Source of the DNA: Coprinus comatus
Lineage: Eukaryota > Basidiomycota > Agaricomycetes > Agaricales > Agaricaceae
Direction: 5' to 3'
Assembly (NCBI GenBank): GCA_034638255.1
Contig: JAWPGT010000018.1
Span: forward strand, 310,001-374,000
Length of the DNA stretch: 64,000 nt
The notes under the pieces were generated by a model. The model did not search any database. It saw nothing but the letters and a program-made list of their open reading frames with translations, and was not told where the DNA came from. Positions 24,040 to 35,671 of the stretch are shown piece by piece; the first letter of the stretch is position 1; every line of letters begins with the position of its first letter. Position numbers and translations under genes: made by a program.

Positions 24040-25839
24040 TCAAACAGATTGCTGATTTCTGTCAGGAGAACTTGTCGCTGAGCGTTCTCGAACAACGTTG
24101 CCTTCAGGCGTACTCATTGCTGAGCGTTCCCGAACGTTGTTGCCTGTCGGAAGTTCCCTTTTCCATATTTCCTCTAGAGGCCCTGGATCTGGCCGAAGGA
24201 CTGTCCCCTCTAGTTCGTATTCCTCGTTATTATTGAATTGTCCGCTTCCATACGGCCCACTTCCATACGGACGGCTTCCTACCTGAGCTGCATTTAGATC
24301 ATATTGTTGTGGTTTCGGGTGATCGATATGCGTAGGGAGTCCTTCATCATCGTCATCTCTTTTAATACGAGGTGAATATGGCCTATGGGATAACTCGGAT
24401 TCCAGAGGTGGGTAATATTGGCGATATGAGAAATATGAGAATATGGTGCCAACAATTGATCCGACAAGGATATCGTGCCAGTGATCTATAAGATTAAAAT
24501 GCATTAGTATAACCCCTGTATTGAGACTGACGATCCACACGAACGTCGGTAATCCATGCTTCGAGAAATCGCAACCAGGGCAGCGGCGGCAAACGGTGAA
24601 ACGGCCAACCAAGCTTTTCCCTGTTAAAAGTGTTAATACTTAAATGGACAAACGACTTCTTCCATAATACATACCGTTTGTCCTCTCTTATCGAAAAGAT
24701 GCAGTTTACCGGCGAGATAGAAAGAGAAAAAGCCTAAGCCGGCGAAAGACACTAGGTGGATGGATGTCTTAGAATCTTATCGCAAGTGGTACTCAAGATC
24801 CGAAGCGCAACTCACTGCTCGAGTGACCAGAGAAGAAACTTCTAAAACCATCTCTAATTATCTGTTATCAGTTTGCGTGCAAACCGTCCAACTCGTAAGA
24901 CCAAAAGTGGGGTCTGTTAGACCCTCGGGTGGAATACAACGAGAAACAAAATCTACACAAAGTGTGAGACGTCATTGTTTGAGAGAATTGTACACATTCA
25001 AGTCAACAACTTACCAGGGCGAGGGCGTCCCACGGTAATTTTGACGAATTGGGTTGTGCAACCTGTAAGCGCTAAACCTAAGACCACTTTAAACGCACGC
25101 GTTAGAATTGAATTGAATTGACTGTGCTTTAAATAACCTACATCCTAGCCATGCTTTAAGCCACGAGGCACATTGGGTTAACATCGTTTATACGGGCAAT
25201 GATAATGACGTACAGTTATGGAGGTCCCACCAGGAACGGACTGTAAAGTAGTTGACGATGGGCTGGAGTAAGAAAGGGGTAACGAAGCAGATAAAGTATA
25301 GAGCGAGATTCTGTTGTGTATGGATGGACATGAGGATATAGCGAGGTAATGGTAACCTCGGAGAACAGAACGCACCGGAACTCGCTCATGTTCCGCATAG
25401 CTGGATATAGGAGGTCACTTTAGTTATTTAGAACTCGGGTAGGATGTTCGGGGATACATACGGGTGGCGTAGTCTGTTGTTGAAAGTGGAAGCTCTAAAT
25501 GAGAAATTAACGCAGAATGCACGAGTTGAAGCACGTACGATGTATCTTCTAATGAAAAGACCCTCCGATAACCATCGACGTTGTCCAAGGAGAAAAATAT
25601 CGCGCTGGGGACAAGCTCAGTGTTCCATTCTGCGAACCTGGAAGGAATGACGAATGGCCATACCTCAGTACGATGGTGATAAGCCTTTTGACAACGATTA
25701 GCGACAGGTATCTTGTAATGGCTTGTTGGACTCACCAATCGGTTGCATATGAAATGAGTATCTTCTTCCGTCTGGCAGGAGTGATAGGGGCCTTTGGAGT
25801 TCTCTCGTCTGACGGTTTGAGGGAGAGAGACTTGACCAT
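24040..25839 (-). CDS. PAP2-type lipid phosphate phosphatase (DPP1/LPP-like), one frame break
   Basis: Integral membrane phosphatase acting on phosphatidate, diacylglycerol pyrophosphate or related lipids. Reconstructed over many short exons: MVKSLSLKPSDERTPKAP; TM1 DWLITIVLSAIFFSLDN; FSLEDTSYAEHERVPN; TM2 LALYFICFVTPFLLQPI; RSWWDLHN; TM3 VLGLALTGCTTQFVK. Motif C1 is KITVGRPRP, motif C2 is FRSFFSGHSS, and motif C3 is SRSMDYRHHWHD. The last TM and YFSYRQYYPPL follow, then a hydrophilic tail with a repeated NVRERSA motif. Between CTQTDN and IIRDGFRSF one base is missing (about 24858-24864), breaking the frame. Motif C2 has Phe where the family normally has Pro. The start ATG (25839) gives an uninterrupted first exon. 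It is head-to-head with PPP4R2, 216 bp apart. Confidence 0.85.
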
Positions 25840-26055
25840 TGGGCCTTGTTGTGGTGGGTAGCTGGAGGAAGATGATGGGTCTGCTATGCGAACGTACGAC
25901 ATGCAGGGATTCAGGCACCAGGTCTAATAGAGCACCTGCTGGGTGCAATGGCTGGTCAGTAATGTCGTGGTTGCTACAAGGCTACCCTCACAGCCTTCAA
26001 CAAATGGGACCTTGTGGCTATCCTGGGTGACTAATACAAATATATCCCTTGTCCA

Positions 26056-27221
26056 ATGTCATCATCTACAACCCTCTTCCAATGGAAACCAGGTCCGTTA
26101 ACACCATTTCTATTGCAATCTATGCTTACTGTCTCTTGCAGAACATCAGTCTATGTTGGAGAACATAGCCAAGACAGACATAGTAGAGTTTGCCAATACT
26201 CTTCATCTACATCTGTCAGGATATCTTACAACCGTGTTGCAGAACAGAATGGTCCGTCATACGCGACGCAGTCAAACATAAAGTGATAGAGGTAAAACAA
26301 GACATCCTGTCACTGATCTTGTACTAATCCATCAAGTAGAATACTCGCATGTTTTTAGAGACCACCAGACCCACCTCGCCCCCGCCGCCCTTCCCGCAAA
26401 TCCAAAAGGCGGATGGCAGTCTGATAATCGCACCGTTTCCTCCTCACAAGATGGCACGTGTACATCTCAATGAAAAGCCTATTGGTTTCATGACACCCGA
26501 GCAAGCCGAAGAAGCAAAAAAATATGTCTTTGAGCAATTGGATACCTTGGATTCGTTAGTCTCCTTCCGTAATCTCAATAACCACAAACCCTGAAAGAAC
26601 GACACAGCACTCCGTTTACTATTCAACGTCTCTGCGAACTCTGTGTTGATCCTCGGGCAAATTACAATTGCGTAGGCAAATACCTTCGTGCTGTCGAAAA
26701 GTCTATTCTCGTCACTCTTCATGGGACAGTTTTCCTCCTCTCACGGAACAAGAAAAAGATTCTTTTGGACGAAGCGCGATTATGCTTGGTTCAACTCGTC
26801 AATCTGCTCCAGCAACACCCTTATTCTCGCCTATCCCCTTCTCCCATGAAGACGCCCGGAGATCGGCATCTCGTAGTCCTCCTTCTCCTTGACGCTCTCA
26901 TCCGTAGGTTCTATCAGTGCCGCAAGCACACCAGCAATGGAACCGAAGGCCTTGGGATTGGTCGATGAGATGGATGATCCTGGTCCAGGACATCTTAGCG
27001 AGCATCCTACTCCGCTTACATCGGTTACTGATCTCGGAACGCATAATAATGCTCAGAATCAGAGTCCAAATGCCCCCCAACAGCGACAACCGCGTCCGTT
27101 ATTGGGGAGTCTTGATCAGAGGTTCGTTAGGTCAACTCCATTACAACCAGAGACAGAATATATGATGATGGACGAGGACAAAGAAAATACAAATACTACA
27201 CGAAGAAAGAGGAGGCCGTAG
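26056..27221 (+). CDS. PPP4R2: Protein phosphatase 4 regulatory subunit 2, two frame breaks
   Basis: PPP4R2 is a core regulatory subunit of PP4, acting in DNA repair and snRNP maturation. Exons: 26056-26092, 26142-26187, 26243-26291, 26340-26554, then from 26608. They join in frame to give [19 protein letters not shown] then [15 protein letters not shown], later [19 protein letters not shown] and [16 protein letters not shown]. The signature [20 protein letters not shown] and [14 protein letters not shown] follow. The continuation [13 protein letters not shown], then [20 protein letters not shown], lies in a different frame (one base missing near 26716-26720). [17 protein letters not shown] is shifted again (one base missing near 26886-26892). 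The rest is disordered, ending in KRRRP-type basic residues (RRKRRP). Such a conserved subunit with two one-base gaps points to sequence error rather than decay. Confidence 0.87.
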
Positions 27222-27367
27222 AGTGACGATGTTTCTTTCCAGAGGTTTATTATTACTTGGAATCTAATCTACTTTTTTTTTATTGCTACAATGAGGAAGC
27301 CTACATGGTAAACTTAGTTTTACGGGGTATTGAGCGTATAAATAGGCGGACAAGAAAAGATTCAATT

Positions 27368-28065
27368 TCAACTATCGTGGCCATAGTCTTGCTTAATTTT
27401 CTCCAACATAGCATTCATACGCAGCTTCATATTGGGCTGTCCTCGTCCTCTTGACGGCGCAGCACCACGACCGCGACCACGGCCACCTCTTGTATCTTGA
27501 CCACCCTGACGTCGCTTGAGTGGATCCGCTTTGAATGTGTGGAGTGATGATTTGGAATAAGCCGTTTGGAATAATTCTCGAATCGAGGGTTTCTCCCCTT
27601 CTTCCTCGGGAGGCTGATTTCTGTTTCGAGCTTGCGGCAGAACCTTGCTGTGTCTGCCGTCATGTCTAGGCTTTCTCTTTTGTTCTTCTTGCTGTGCTCT
27701 ACGCGGAAGAGGGAGTGTGGTGCGAGGTGGCGATACAACAATGGCGGCTTCTGAAGGATACTCTTCGGCATCGGATTGATTATGTGAATCGTCAGAATCA
27801 GATTCGGATGCAGAGTCCCGAGTAGTTGGATGATCATCCTCGCTGACATCTTTAACTGGGTACGAGGGAATTAAGCCCTCCTTTCGTTTCTGGGCCTTCC
27901 ATTTGCTTTTAATTTTAGTCTTTTCGACCCAAGCCTTTTTGAGTTGCTTTGCTAAAAGGGTGAATGAGTAGACAGTTGGCAAGAGTTCTGAAGAGACTAA
28001 CCTCTGTTTTCCGGGAAATGGTGGAAAGTCGGGGGCTGTTTGCGCTTCTGGGGTGTTGGTGGCAT
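27368..28065 (-). CDS. FYV7: FYV7-family rRNA processing protein
   Basis: Two exons (28065-28002 and 27951-27368), 215 residues. Fyv7 is a small nucleolar protein of the SSU processome/DEAH helicase Dhr1 pathway, required for 18S rRNA maturation. The N-terminus MPPTPQKRKQPPTFHHFPEN joins in frame (split Ala codon) to KQLKKAWVEKTKIKSKWKAQ and KRKEGLIPSYP. The middle is acidic/Ser-rich and RG-rich. The C-terminus carries the family block GRGQPNMKLRMNAMLEKIKQ then DYG. Length is near the fungal norm. It is head-to-head with eIF1 with 115 bp between start codons, a pairing that suggests co-regulation of ribosome assembly and translation. Confidence 0.85.
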
Positions 28066-28180
28066 TTTGGACAGAGATAGAGCAGTGTGCTTACATAAGA
28101 GGGGTGGGGACAGTAGAGTCATGCCCTCTTTATATCAACAGTCAGCTCCTCTCCTCTCTTCATTCCATCCACAACCTCGC

Positions 28181-28623
28181 ATGAGCGTGCAGAACCTCAA
28201 TACTTTCGGTAACTTTTCTATATTTTATCCCCGCTCACAGTCGTCTCACTGCCGCTCAGATCCCTTTGCCGAGGAGGGCGATCCTCTAGCTGGTGCTCAG
28301 GACGTTGGATCTCAGGCAGATTACATCCACATCCGTATCCAGCAGCGGAATGGACGGAAGACTTTGACCACCTTGCAAGGCTTGCCCAAGCGTATGTCTG
28401 TGTTTGCATCATATATTTGATCTTGCTTACATCTTACGCAGAGTACGACCCTAAGAAGCTGCTCAAGGCCTTCAAGAAAGAGTTCGCCTGCAATGGTACT
28501 CTCGTTGACGACGAGAAGATGGGCCAGGTTATCCAGCTCCAGGGAGATCAGCGGGCCAAGATCTCTACCTTCCTTACTGATAATGGGATTGACAAAGCCA
28601 CTATCAAGGTTCACGGTTTCTAG
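28181..28623 (+). CDS. SUI1: Translation initiation factor eIF1 (SUI1)
   Basis: eIF1 binds the 40S P site and enforces start-codon selection. Three exons encode 113 residues: MSVQNLNTF, then DPFAEEGDP through YIHIRIQQRNGRKTLTTLQG and LPK, then EYDPKKLLKAFKKEFACNGT to the end at KATIKVHGF. The basic loop QQRNGRKTLTT and the C-terminal SUI1 fold are complete, and the length is normal. Donors GTAACT and GTATGT and CAG acceptors are clear. The start codon follows a Kozak-poor context (CTCGCATG). eIF1 genes are typically autoregulated through weak start context, so this may be meaningful here. Tail-to-tail with SNRNP27, 130 bp between stops. Confidence 0.96.
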
Positions 28624-28753
28624 TCCTACCTCTAGGGAGGCCGTGGGGAATAAAATAATTTCTGTATCTTTATTTCCTTGTCATCGCCCTCCATGTTTGC
28701 ACTGTAGCCTACGGACATGTTGTTTTCGCTCTGTACCTCTTAATTTCATTTTA

Positions 28754-29668
28754 TTATTTGATTTTGTCGAGGGGTCTGTTGAATCCTCCGCGCCTGCAAC
28801 CACTGTCAGCCCATTCCTGAGAATGCTGGGCAGTGCTTACCTGTTCATGTACTGCCGCCATGTTCGCATCTTCTTTACGTCTGCCACTCCTTCTTGATTC
28901 CCAGCAACATGTTTCCCCTTGGAGATCGCTCTTCAGTTTGCGCTCGGGCCACCCCAGAAAACTCTGCTCACTTTTGTTGTTCCAAAGCCAGAAAGACCCA
29001 TCATGGCCATCACAGCAGCATCATCTTCTGTAGCAACATCCATCTCTTCCCCTTCTTCTGGCTCTTCATTCGCCACATCTTTTGTTGACGTACTGGGTCC
29101 TATTCGGAGCATCAGTAATGTAAGAACTATCAATACAATTTACATACCTGGTGCTGGTGTTTGTGACACACTTCGCTCGCCCTCCGGACCACCTCGACTC
29201 GGAGCATCTTTCGCTTCCTCTCTACGTCCTGCGTCTCTTCTATCCCCACGAGAATTTTCATCTCTGGGTCGCTCATCTCTACGGTCTCGGTCTTTATTGT
29301 AATCTCGTCTGTCATCCCCACGTTCTCTTCGATCATCGTCTTTGTCTCTTCTATATTCTCTTTTATCTGTTTTCAAACCAAGTATTTATGTAATTACTTT
29401 TTTGCAAATATGAAATATGTTTACATACCTCCTCCACGCCTGTCTCGTTCTCGACGTGGACTACGCGAACGACTTGTTCTTCTTCTTCCTTCATCTCTAT
29501 AACTTCCACCTCCACCACGCCCACCACGTGAATACCGACTTCTCTCTCTGTCTCCTCCTCCTCTCCTCCTCCTCCTCTTTCTCTGTCTCTATCCCTATCC
29601 CTGTCCCTGTCTCTATCATCTCTTTCCCAATCCCTTTCGTGTCGTCGGTAATCCCCGCGAGATGACAT
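28754..29668 (-). CDS. SNRNP27: U4/U6.U5 tri-snRNP 27 kDa protein (SNRNP27), one frame break
   Basis: Spliceosomal tri-snRNP protein that helps stabilise the 5' splice site/U6 ACAGAGA region. The N-terminal RS/RD domain starts MSSRGDYRRHERDWERDD with long RD repeats. Later sequence reads RTSRSRSPRRERDRRGG, then DKREYRRDKDDDRRERGDD. The conserved C-terminal domain is EEPEEGEEMDVATEDDAA, MGLSGFGTTK, GKHVAGNQEGVADVKKMRTW, RQYMNR, then RGGFNRPLDKIK at the stop (28754-28756). The first exon starts in one frame but its 3' half, and the phase of the next exon, require another. One base is missing within the GGA repeats at 29550-29578, and no GT is available there for an intron. Divergent from the RRM gene by 126 bp. 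Confidence 0.87.
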
Positions 29669-29777
29669 GTTAAATGTAAAAGTTATTAAGCGTATAAAGT
29701 TAGAGAAAAGTAATTGCAATTGTGGTAACGAAGTGTGTGTGTGACTTATGAGCCAATTGAAAGTGTGACCAAAAAAA

Positions 29778-29798
29778 ATGAAATTGAAATTTCAATGA
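29778..29798 (+). promoter_or_regulatory. Six-codon uORF overlapping the RRM gene start (ATGA)
   Basis: ATG at 29778 opens the peptide MKLKFQ and stops at TGA 29796-29798, which overlaps the main ATG at 29795-29797. This is the arrangement used for termination-reinitiation. Whether the mRNA starts upstream of it is unknown. Confidence 0.5.
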
Positions 29799-30692
29799 AT
29801 CCTTCTACTGTTCTACGTACTACCAACAAGGCTGTTAAGGCTTTAGCTTCAAACTCAAGGTCAAAATTAGGTCAGTTTTTTATATATATTATCTCTATAT
29901 CTCTCTCAATTCATTGGATACATTGATTTTTCTGTTGCTAGAAGTACTCAAAGAGTCGCGTCAAATTATATTGAGCAATGTTCCACGTACAGCAACTCCT
30001 GCTGATATCCGGAGAGAAATTAATAAAGCTGGTTTAAGAGGTGTTTCAGATGGTAAGTTCTATTTTCTACTCTCTTAGTATACAACTAATGTCAAAAAAA
30101 ACAAAAATCAGTTGCTATAGATTATGAATACTTCAAATCTACCGAACGCGCAGTCCTAACACTCGTTTCATCTCATTACATCGAACCCAACCTTCAATCA
30201 CTCAAAAACTTTTCAATATCCGGTATACCTATCAAATCAGATTATTATCCAGCCAATGTTCAAAAACAACAAAGAATGAGAGGTTATGAAGGAAGATTAG
30301 AAGCTGCTAATAGAGGTGCTTTAACTGGAAATGGTCCTAATGCTGGTATTACAAGTAATGAATGTGTAGTGACTATTGCTGGTTTACCTCCAAAGGTAAG
30401 GGTGGAGGATATGCAAAGGATATTGCAGGATTATAATCTTGCAGAGTCGCAGAAGGGTTCATCGCATATTATTAAACTTCCAATGTGAGTTTGTGTTCGT
30501 TGTGGGTCCACATGTTTTGTTGATTGGATATGGCTTTTTACTAGACCATATGGTAAATTCTCTATGACTTGTCGTTTTCTTGTTACATTGGCTTCAGTAC
30601 CAGAGGCGCATCGCCTTGTTAGGAATTTGCATGCCACATATCTCAAGAGTTATGGAGAAGAAAATCTGATATCTGCACATATAATAAACTAG
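29795..30692 (+). CDS. RRM-type RNA-binding protein, uncharacterised
   Basis: Four or more exons. The start MNPSTVLRTTNKAVKALASN resembles a mitochondrial presequence (basic, no acidic residues). A first RRM-like region follows, IILSNVPRTATPADIRREIN, continuing to VAIDYEYFKSTERAVLTLVS. A second is CVVTIAGLPPKVRVEDMQRI then KLPIPYGKFSMTCRFLV. The C-terminus is EENLISAHIIN. The splice KLP-AT|A-PYGK restores frame. The RNP motifs are degenerate, so RNA binding is an inference. I know it only as a conserved basidiomycete protein. A 6-codon uORF overlaps the start codon. Its stop lies 34 bp from the convergent CBC2 stop. Confidence 0.65.
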
Positions 30693-30726
30693 GAACATGA
30701 TAGCATAGAGAACGATACTACTCCAC

Positions 30727-31579
30727 CTACATCCGATTCGTATCCATATATTCGTCTGTTCTTGTGCGTTGACCCTGTGACGTAGAGTGTGTGGTTAATG
30801 AGATGTTTTGAAGAATAATATCAAAAGGACAACCGACCTGCCTGTCTCCTTCATCATCTGGTGAACGACCACGTTTAAGTTTGTTTTCAGGTTGATTTCC
30901 TGCTTGTTCTTTCCAGTCTTCACCACCACCAGCAACAGCTCCAGGTCCATCCTGTGCATCAGCATAACGTTCCTCCACCTCTCTTCTTCTTTCAATTTCC
31001 AATCTTTGAGCTTGTGCTCCCCAACCCCCACGTCCAGGATCATAATCTTGTCGATGTTCGTCGCGAACTTGACCTCCACTCTTACCACGACCGAATTGTC
31101 GACCTTCTTTGTACCCGAGATCCAGGTCACACCGAATAACTCGTTCGTCCAGTTTCGTTCCGCTTACAAACTTCATACTTGCGAGAGCTTCTGCATGGGT
31201 ATAAAACTCTACAAAGCAAAACCCACATGGTGTTCTAAAGACAAGATGAGATACATATATCAAAGGGGTTATGGGTGTACCATACTTACCGTGTATTCCT
31301 ATCCAAACCCATAATGATTCGCTTTATACCTCCTCCATCTTCTGGGTTAGCGCACTTTGAAAAAACCTCATATATTTGTTCTTCTGTAGTATAGAAACTC
31401 AGGTTACCAATCTTTTTTTTATTATGGACTTTTCAGTTTAGCACTCAACAATAAAACAAAAGACCTACGTAGAGAGTAGTTGATTTGGATAACAAGTCAG
31501 CTTGCCTCGCACGATCTACACGGGACTGTGAGTCCTTGTAGTTTGAAGGTTGGTCCAGAGAAGAAACGACATGCGCCAT
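30727..31579 (-). CDS. CBC2: Nuclear cap-binding protein subunit 2 (CBP20)
   Basis: CBP20 binds the m7G cap together with CBP80. The first exon from 31579 reads [20 protein letters not shown], with the conserved cap-stacking Tyr in NYKD. Then come [20 protein letters not shown] (RNP2) and [26 protein letters not shown], and RNP1 [19 protein letters not shown]. The cap-binding tail is [20 protein letters not shown], then [11 protein letters not shown]. The C-terminal extension is Arg/Gly/Glu-rich and longer than in human CBP20, as in other fungi. A last short intron near 30840-30780 is possible but not certain. Head-to-head with RPT3 (152 bp), tail-to-tail with the RRM gene (34 bp). Confidence 0.92.
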
Positions 31580-31731
31580 TTATATGGTTCAATAACAACA
31601 ACTGGGATACAACTTGTCCATTTTTGGCGTGTGTGTGTTTCAAAATTCGGAGTTTTTCCCACGCATCGGTACTAATTGGGTTGTACGGACGCGTCACCTT
31701 CAACCTCACATCTTATTGAATATTCAACCCA

Positions 31732-33403
<1,672 letters not shown>

Positions 33404-34144
33404 TTTTGCATCTTGTATACATTAGTAAGCCAACCTCGTTACATCCGGAAAAAAAAACTTCGAGCTGATGGATTTCCAGTAGCTTTCCATTTGTACTCTA
33501 TACTTCTAATTGCATTAAAAATTTTGGTAATGTCTTTCTTTATTGAGTTTCTCTTCAATCTCTATCAAAAAGCTCTGTCTTCACTTTGGCACCCTTCCGC
33601 TTTTCCACGGATTGATGCCCATTCATATGAGCGAGAAAAAAATATGTTCTTCCCTTGTTTCCTTCCTCTTTGTCCTTCCAGGAGGCTCATTTTGCGGTAT
33701 CACTTCGGTGTTGCTGTGAGACGTGAAGAGGCTAGCCCTAGGGGTCGAGCACATTCTCTTAAGTATATATGACCTGGTGTTTTGTGTACCCTTATATTGT
33801 GAGCAACTTTTTTCTATCAATCCCTACAGTACATATACTAACCTAATTTCTTATAGAGTCAATATAATCATTTACCTCAACCACGTTCCTTTGTTCCATT
33901 TAAATATCTCACATTTGCTCCTCAACACTCTGGACGGCGTTGATGTCATACACGCACGTTCTCATTTTATGGGAGCTATATCGACCCAAAGACCATTTGT
34001 TAAAATACAAGTGTTCTCCCGCGTTGTTGTTCATTTTTTTTCTTTCAAGAAAGAACATGAGTATCCGTTGGGGTACATGTCATATATCCGGTACATAAAT
34101 TTTATGGTATCTCTGCAATATACATCTTTTTTTTTTCTCGAGTT
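33404..34144. other. Intergenic region between convergent genes
   Basis: Pyrimidine-rich 3' flanks of RPT3 and of the P5C reductase. The ORFs here lack any recognisable protein sequence. No RNA gene seen. Confidence 0.5.
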
Positions 34145-35671
34145 CTATTTGTTCCCCGGCTTGCCTAGCTCACTCGCACGCTCTGTGGCAACTTGAATTG
34201 CACGAGCGATAGTCGAACGAACACGACCATCCTCTAGTGCCAATAGGCCAGCAATAGTGCATCCTCCAGGGGCTGTCGACGTCCTTAATTTATGCAAACA
34301 ATGCAAACGAATGAGATAAGAACGTACTGCTAACTGCATCCTTAAGCTGTGCCGGATGGCTATTTCCTTGTAGAACCATACGAGCAGCACCTTGGAAAGC
34401 TTAACATAGACCAATTATCATCCAATATGAGTAAGTAGTATTAGGTTAACTACTTACTTTGAGCAGCAAGTTCCAAAGCTTCAGCTCTTGGTAAACCCAT
34501 CATAACACCACCATCAGCCATAGCTTCAAGGAAAATACAAGCAAAAGCAGGACCAGAACCAGCAAGAGCAGTACAAGCATCGAAATGTTTTTCATCCAAG
34601 AAACGACATCTACCAATTGATGAGAATATTTTTTGGATTATTGTACTGTCGTTTTCTTCGTATGGAGTTATTGGAAGTGTGGATATTACTGTCATTCCTT
34701 CTCGGATCTGTTTTTTGAGAAAGTGGGAGGGAAGGAGTATGTTAGTTTTTATGTTTGAGTTTAGGTTTGGGTTTGGGTTTTTGGGTTTGGGTTAGGATCA
34801 GTGTTAGGGAAAGGAAGGTTAATGTTGGTTTCTGGCTTTTTGGGGGGTCATTGAATGTGTGTGTTTTTGTTTTATGAAGGTATTGATAATGAAGGGTAGA
34901 TGAAAGAAAAGAAAAGAAAAGAAAAGAGAGGGAGGGGAAGAAGGAATGACGAAGGAGGAGGAGGAAGAAAAAAACAACTGACTTTACAAGGTGTGTTTGG
35001 CATTGCACGAACAACACGAGTAGTAGGAGAAACCCAATCTGTGATAGATTGAATTGTTAAACCAGCGAGAATACTGATTAATAGTTTGTTCTCTAATGCT
35101 TCAAACATTCCAGGTTCTGATAAGATTAAATGTGCCATTTGAGGTTTGCAGCTAACATGTCAAAAGAAACATATCAGAAAAAAAAACGAGTTTACAGGTA
35201 CAGAGAGAGAAAAAGAAATGAACATACCAAAGAAGAACAACATCAGCCTGTTTAACAGCTTCTATATTCTTCGAAGCCAAAACTTCTACATTCCTACCAG
35301 ACATCACAGTAGTAACATTTCCAAAAATCTCAATCAACTTTTTGGCAGTACTTTCCCGTTTAACACAAGCAATGAATCGAGTAGGAATTGTATTGTCAGG
35401 TGTTCCAATTTGAGTAGGAGTGAGTGTACCAGGAGTATGAACCTCCCATTTTGAGTATCCATTTAACATGGATCGCTTTGAAGTATCTAGAGATTCGAGT
35501 ACTCCGGAAAGGATAGCGATACCCATTGTACCACATCCTATATGATTAAAAGAAAGATAATGAAGTAGAGCGAGTGAAAGAGAGCGAGATTGTATTAGCT
35601 TTTTTTTTTTCGTTATCTGGTTAGCGAGAAAAACGGTACCACGAACCTAAGACACAAAGTGTGTAGCCCAT
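34145..35671 (-). CDS. PRO3: Pyrroline-5-carboxylate reductase
   Basis: Last step of proline synthesis (P5C + NAD(P)H to proline), cytosolic or mitochondrial. The N-terminal Rossmann motif is split by an intron: MGYTLCVLG then CGTMGIAILSGVLESL. Then RFIACVKRESTAKKLIEIFG, ASKNIEAVKQADVVLLW, CKPQMA, and ISILAGLTIQSI. The signature RAMPNTPCK precedes a 275-nt intron (34982-34708). The catalytic C-terminal dimer domain has ALAGSGPAFACIFLEAMADG and then TPGGCTIAGLLALEDGRVRS. The last is reached by an acceptor inside a run of candidate AGs, which restores DAVSTPGG. Frame is intact throughout. The long intron holds low-complexity repeats. Confidence 0.93.
34761..34797 (+). repeat. Telomere-like TTTGGG/TTAGG repeats inside a P5C reductase intron
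   Basis: The plus strand reads repeated TTTGGG units flanked by TTAGG, similar to but not identical with the fungal telomere repeat TTAGGG. It lies wholly within the 275-nt intron. Confidence 0.7.
34901..34927 (+). repeat. (GAAAA)n microsatellite
   Basis: About five GAAAA units followed by a GA-rich tract, in the same intron of the P5C reductase gene. Confidence 0.85.

Noticed and set aside
25216..25400. A second frame break in PAP2 (reading SEVTITSLYPHVH against the following exon)
   Set aside because: An intron from GTGCGTTCTG to CACAACAG joins HERVP to NLALYFICF exactly as in the family, so no break is needed.
25424..25948. A separate 174-codon minus-strand gene
   Set aside because: It contains PAP2 exons (FFSLDNVDGY, FSLEDTS) mixed with its introns; it is part of the PAP2 gene.
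34260..34340. Frame break in P5C reductase before PGGCTIAGL
   Set aside because: Using the downstream CGACAG acceptor gives DAVSTPGGC in frame.
34741..34810. An internal telomere or chromosome-end fusion
   Set aside because: The units are mostly TTTGGG, few and irregular, and sit inside an intron of an intact gene.
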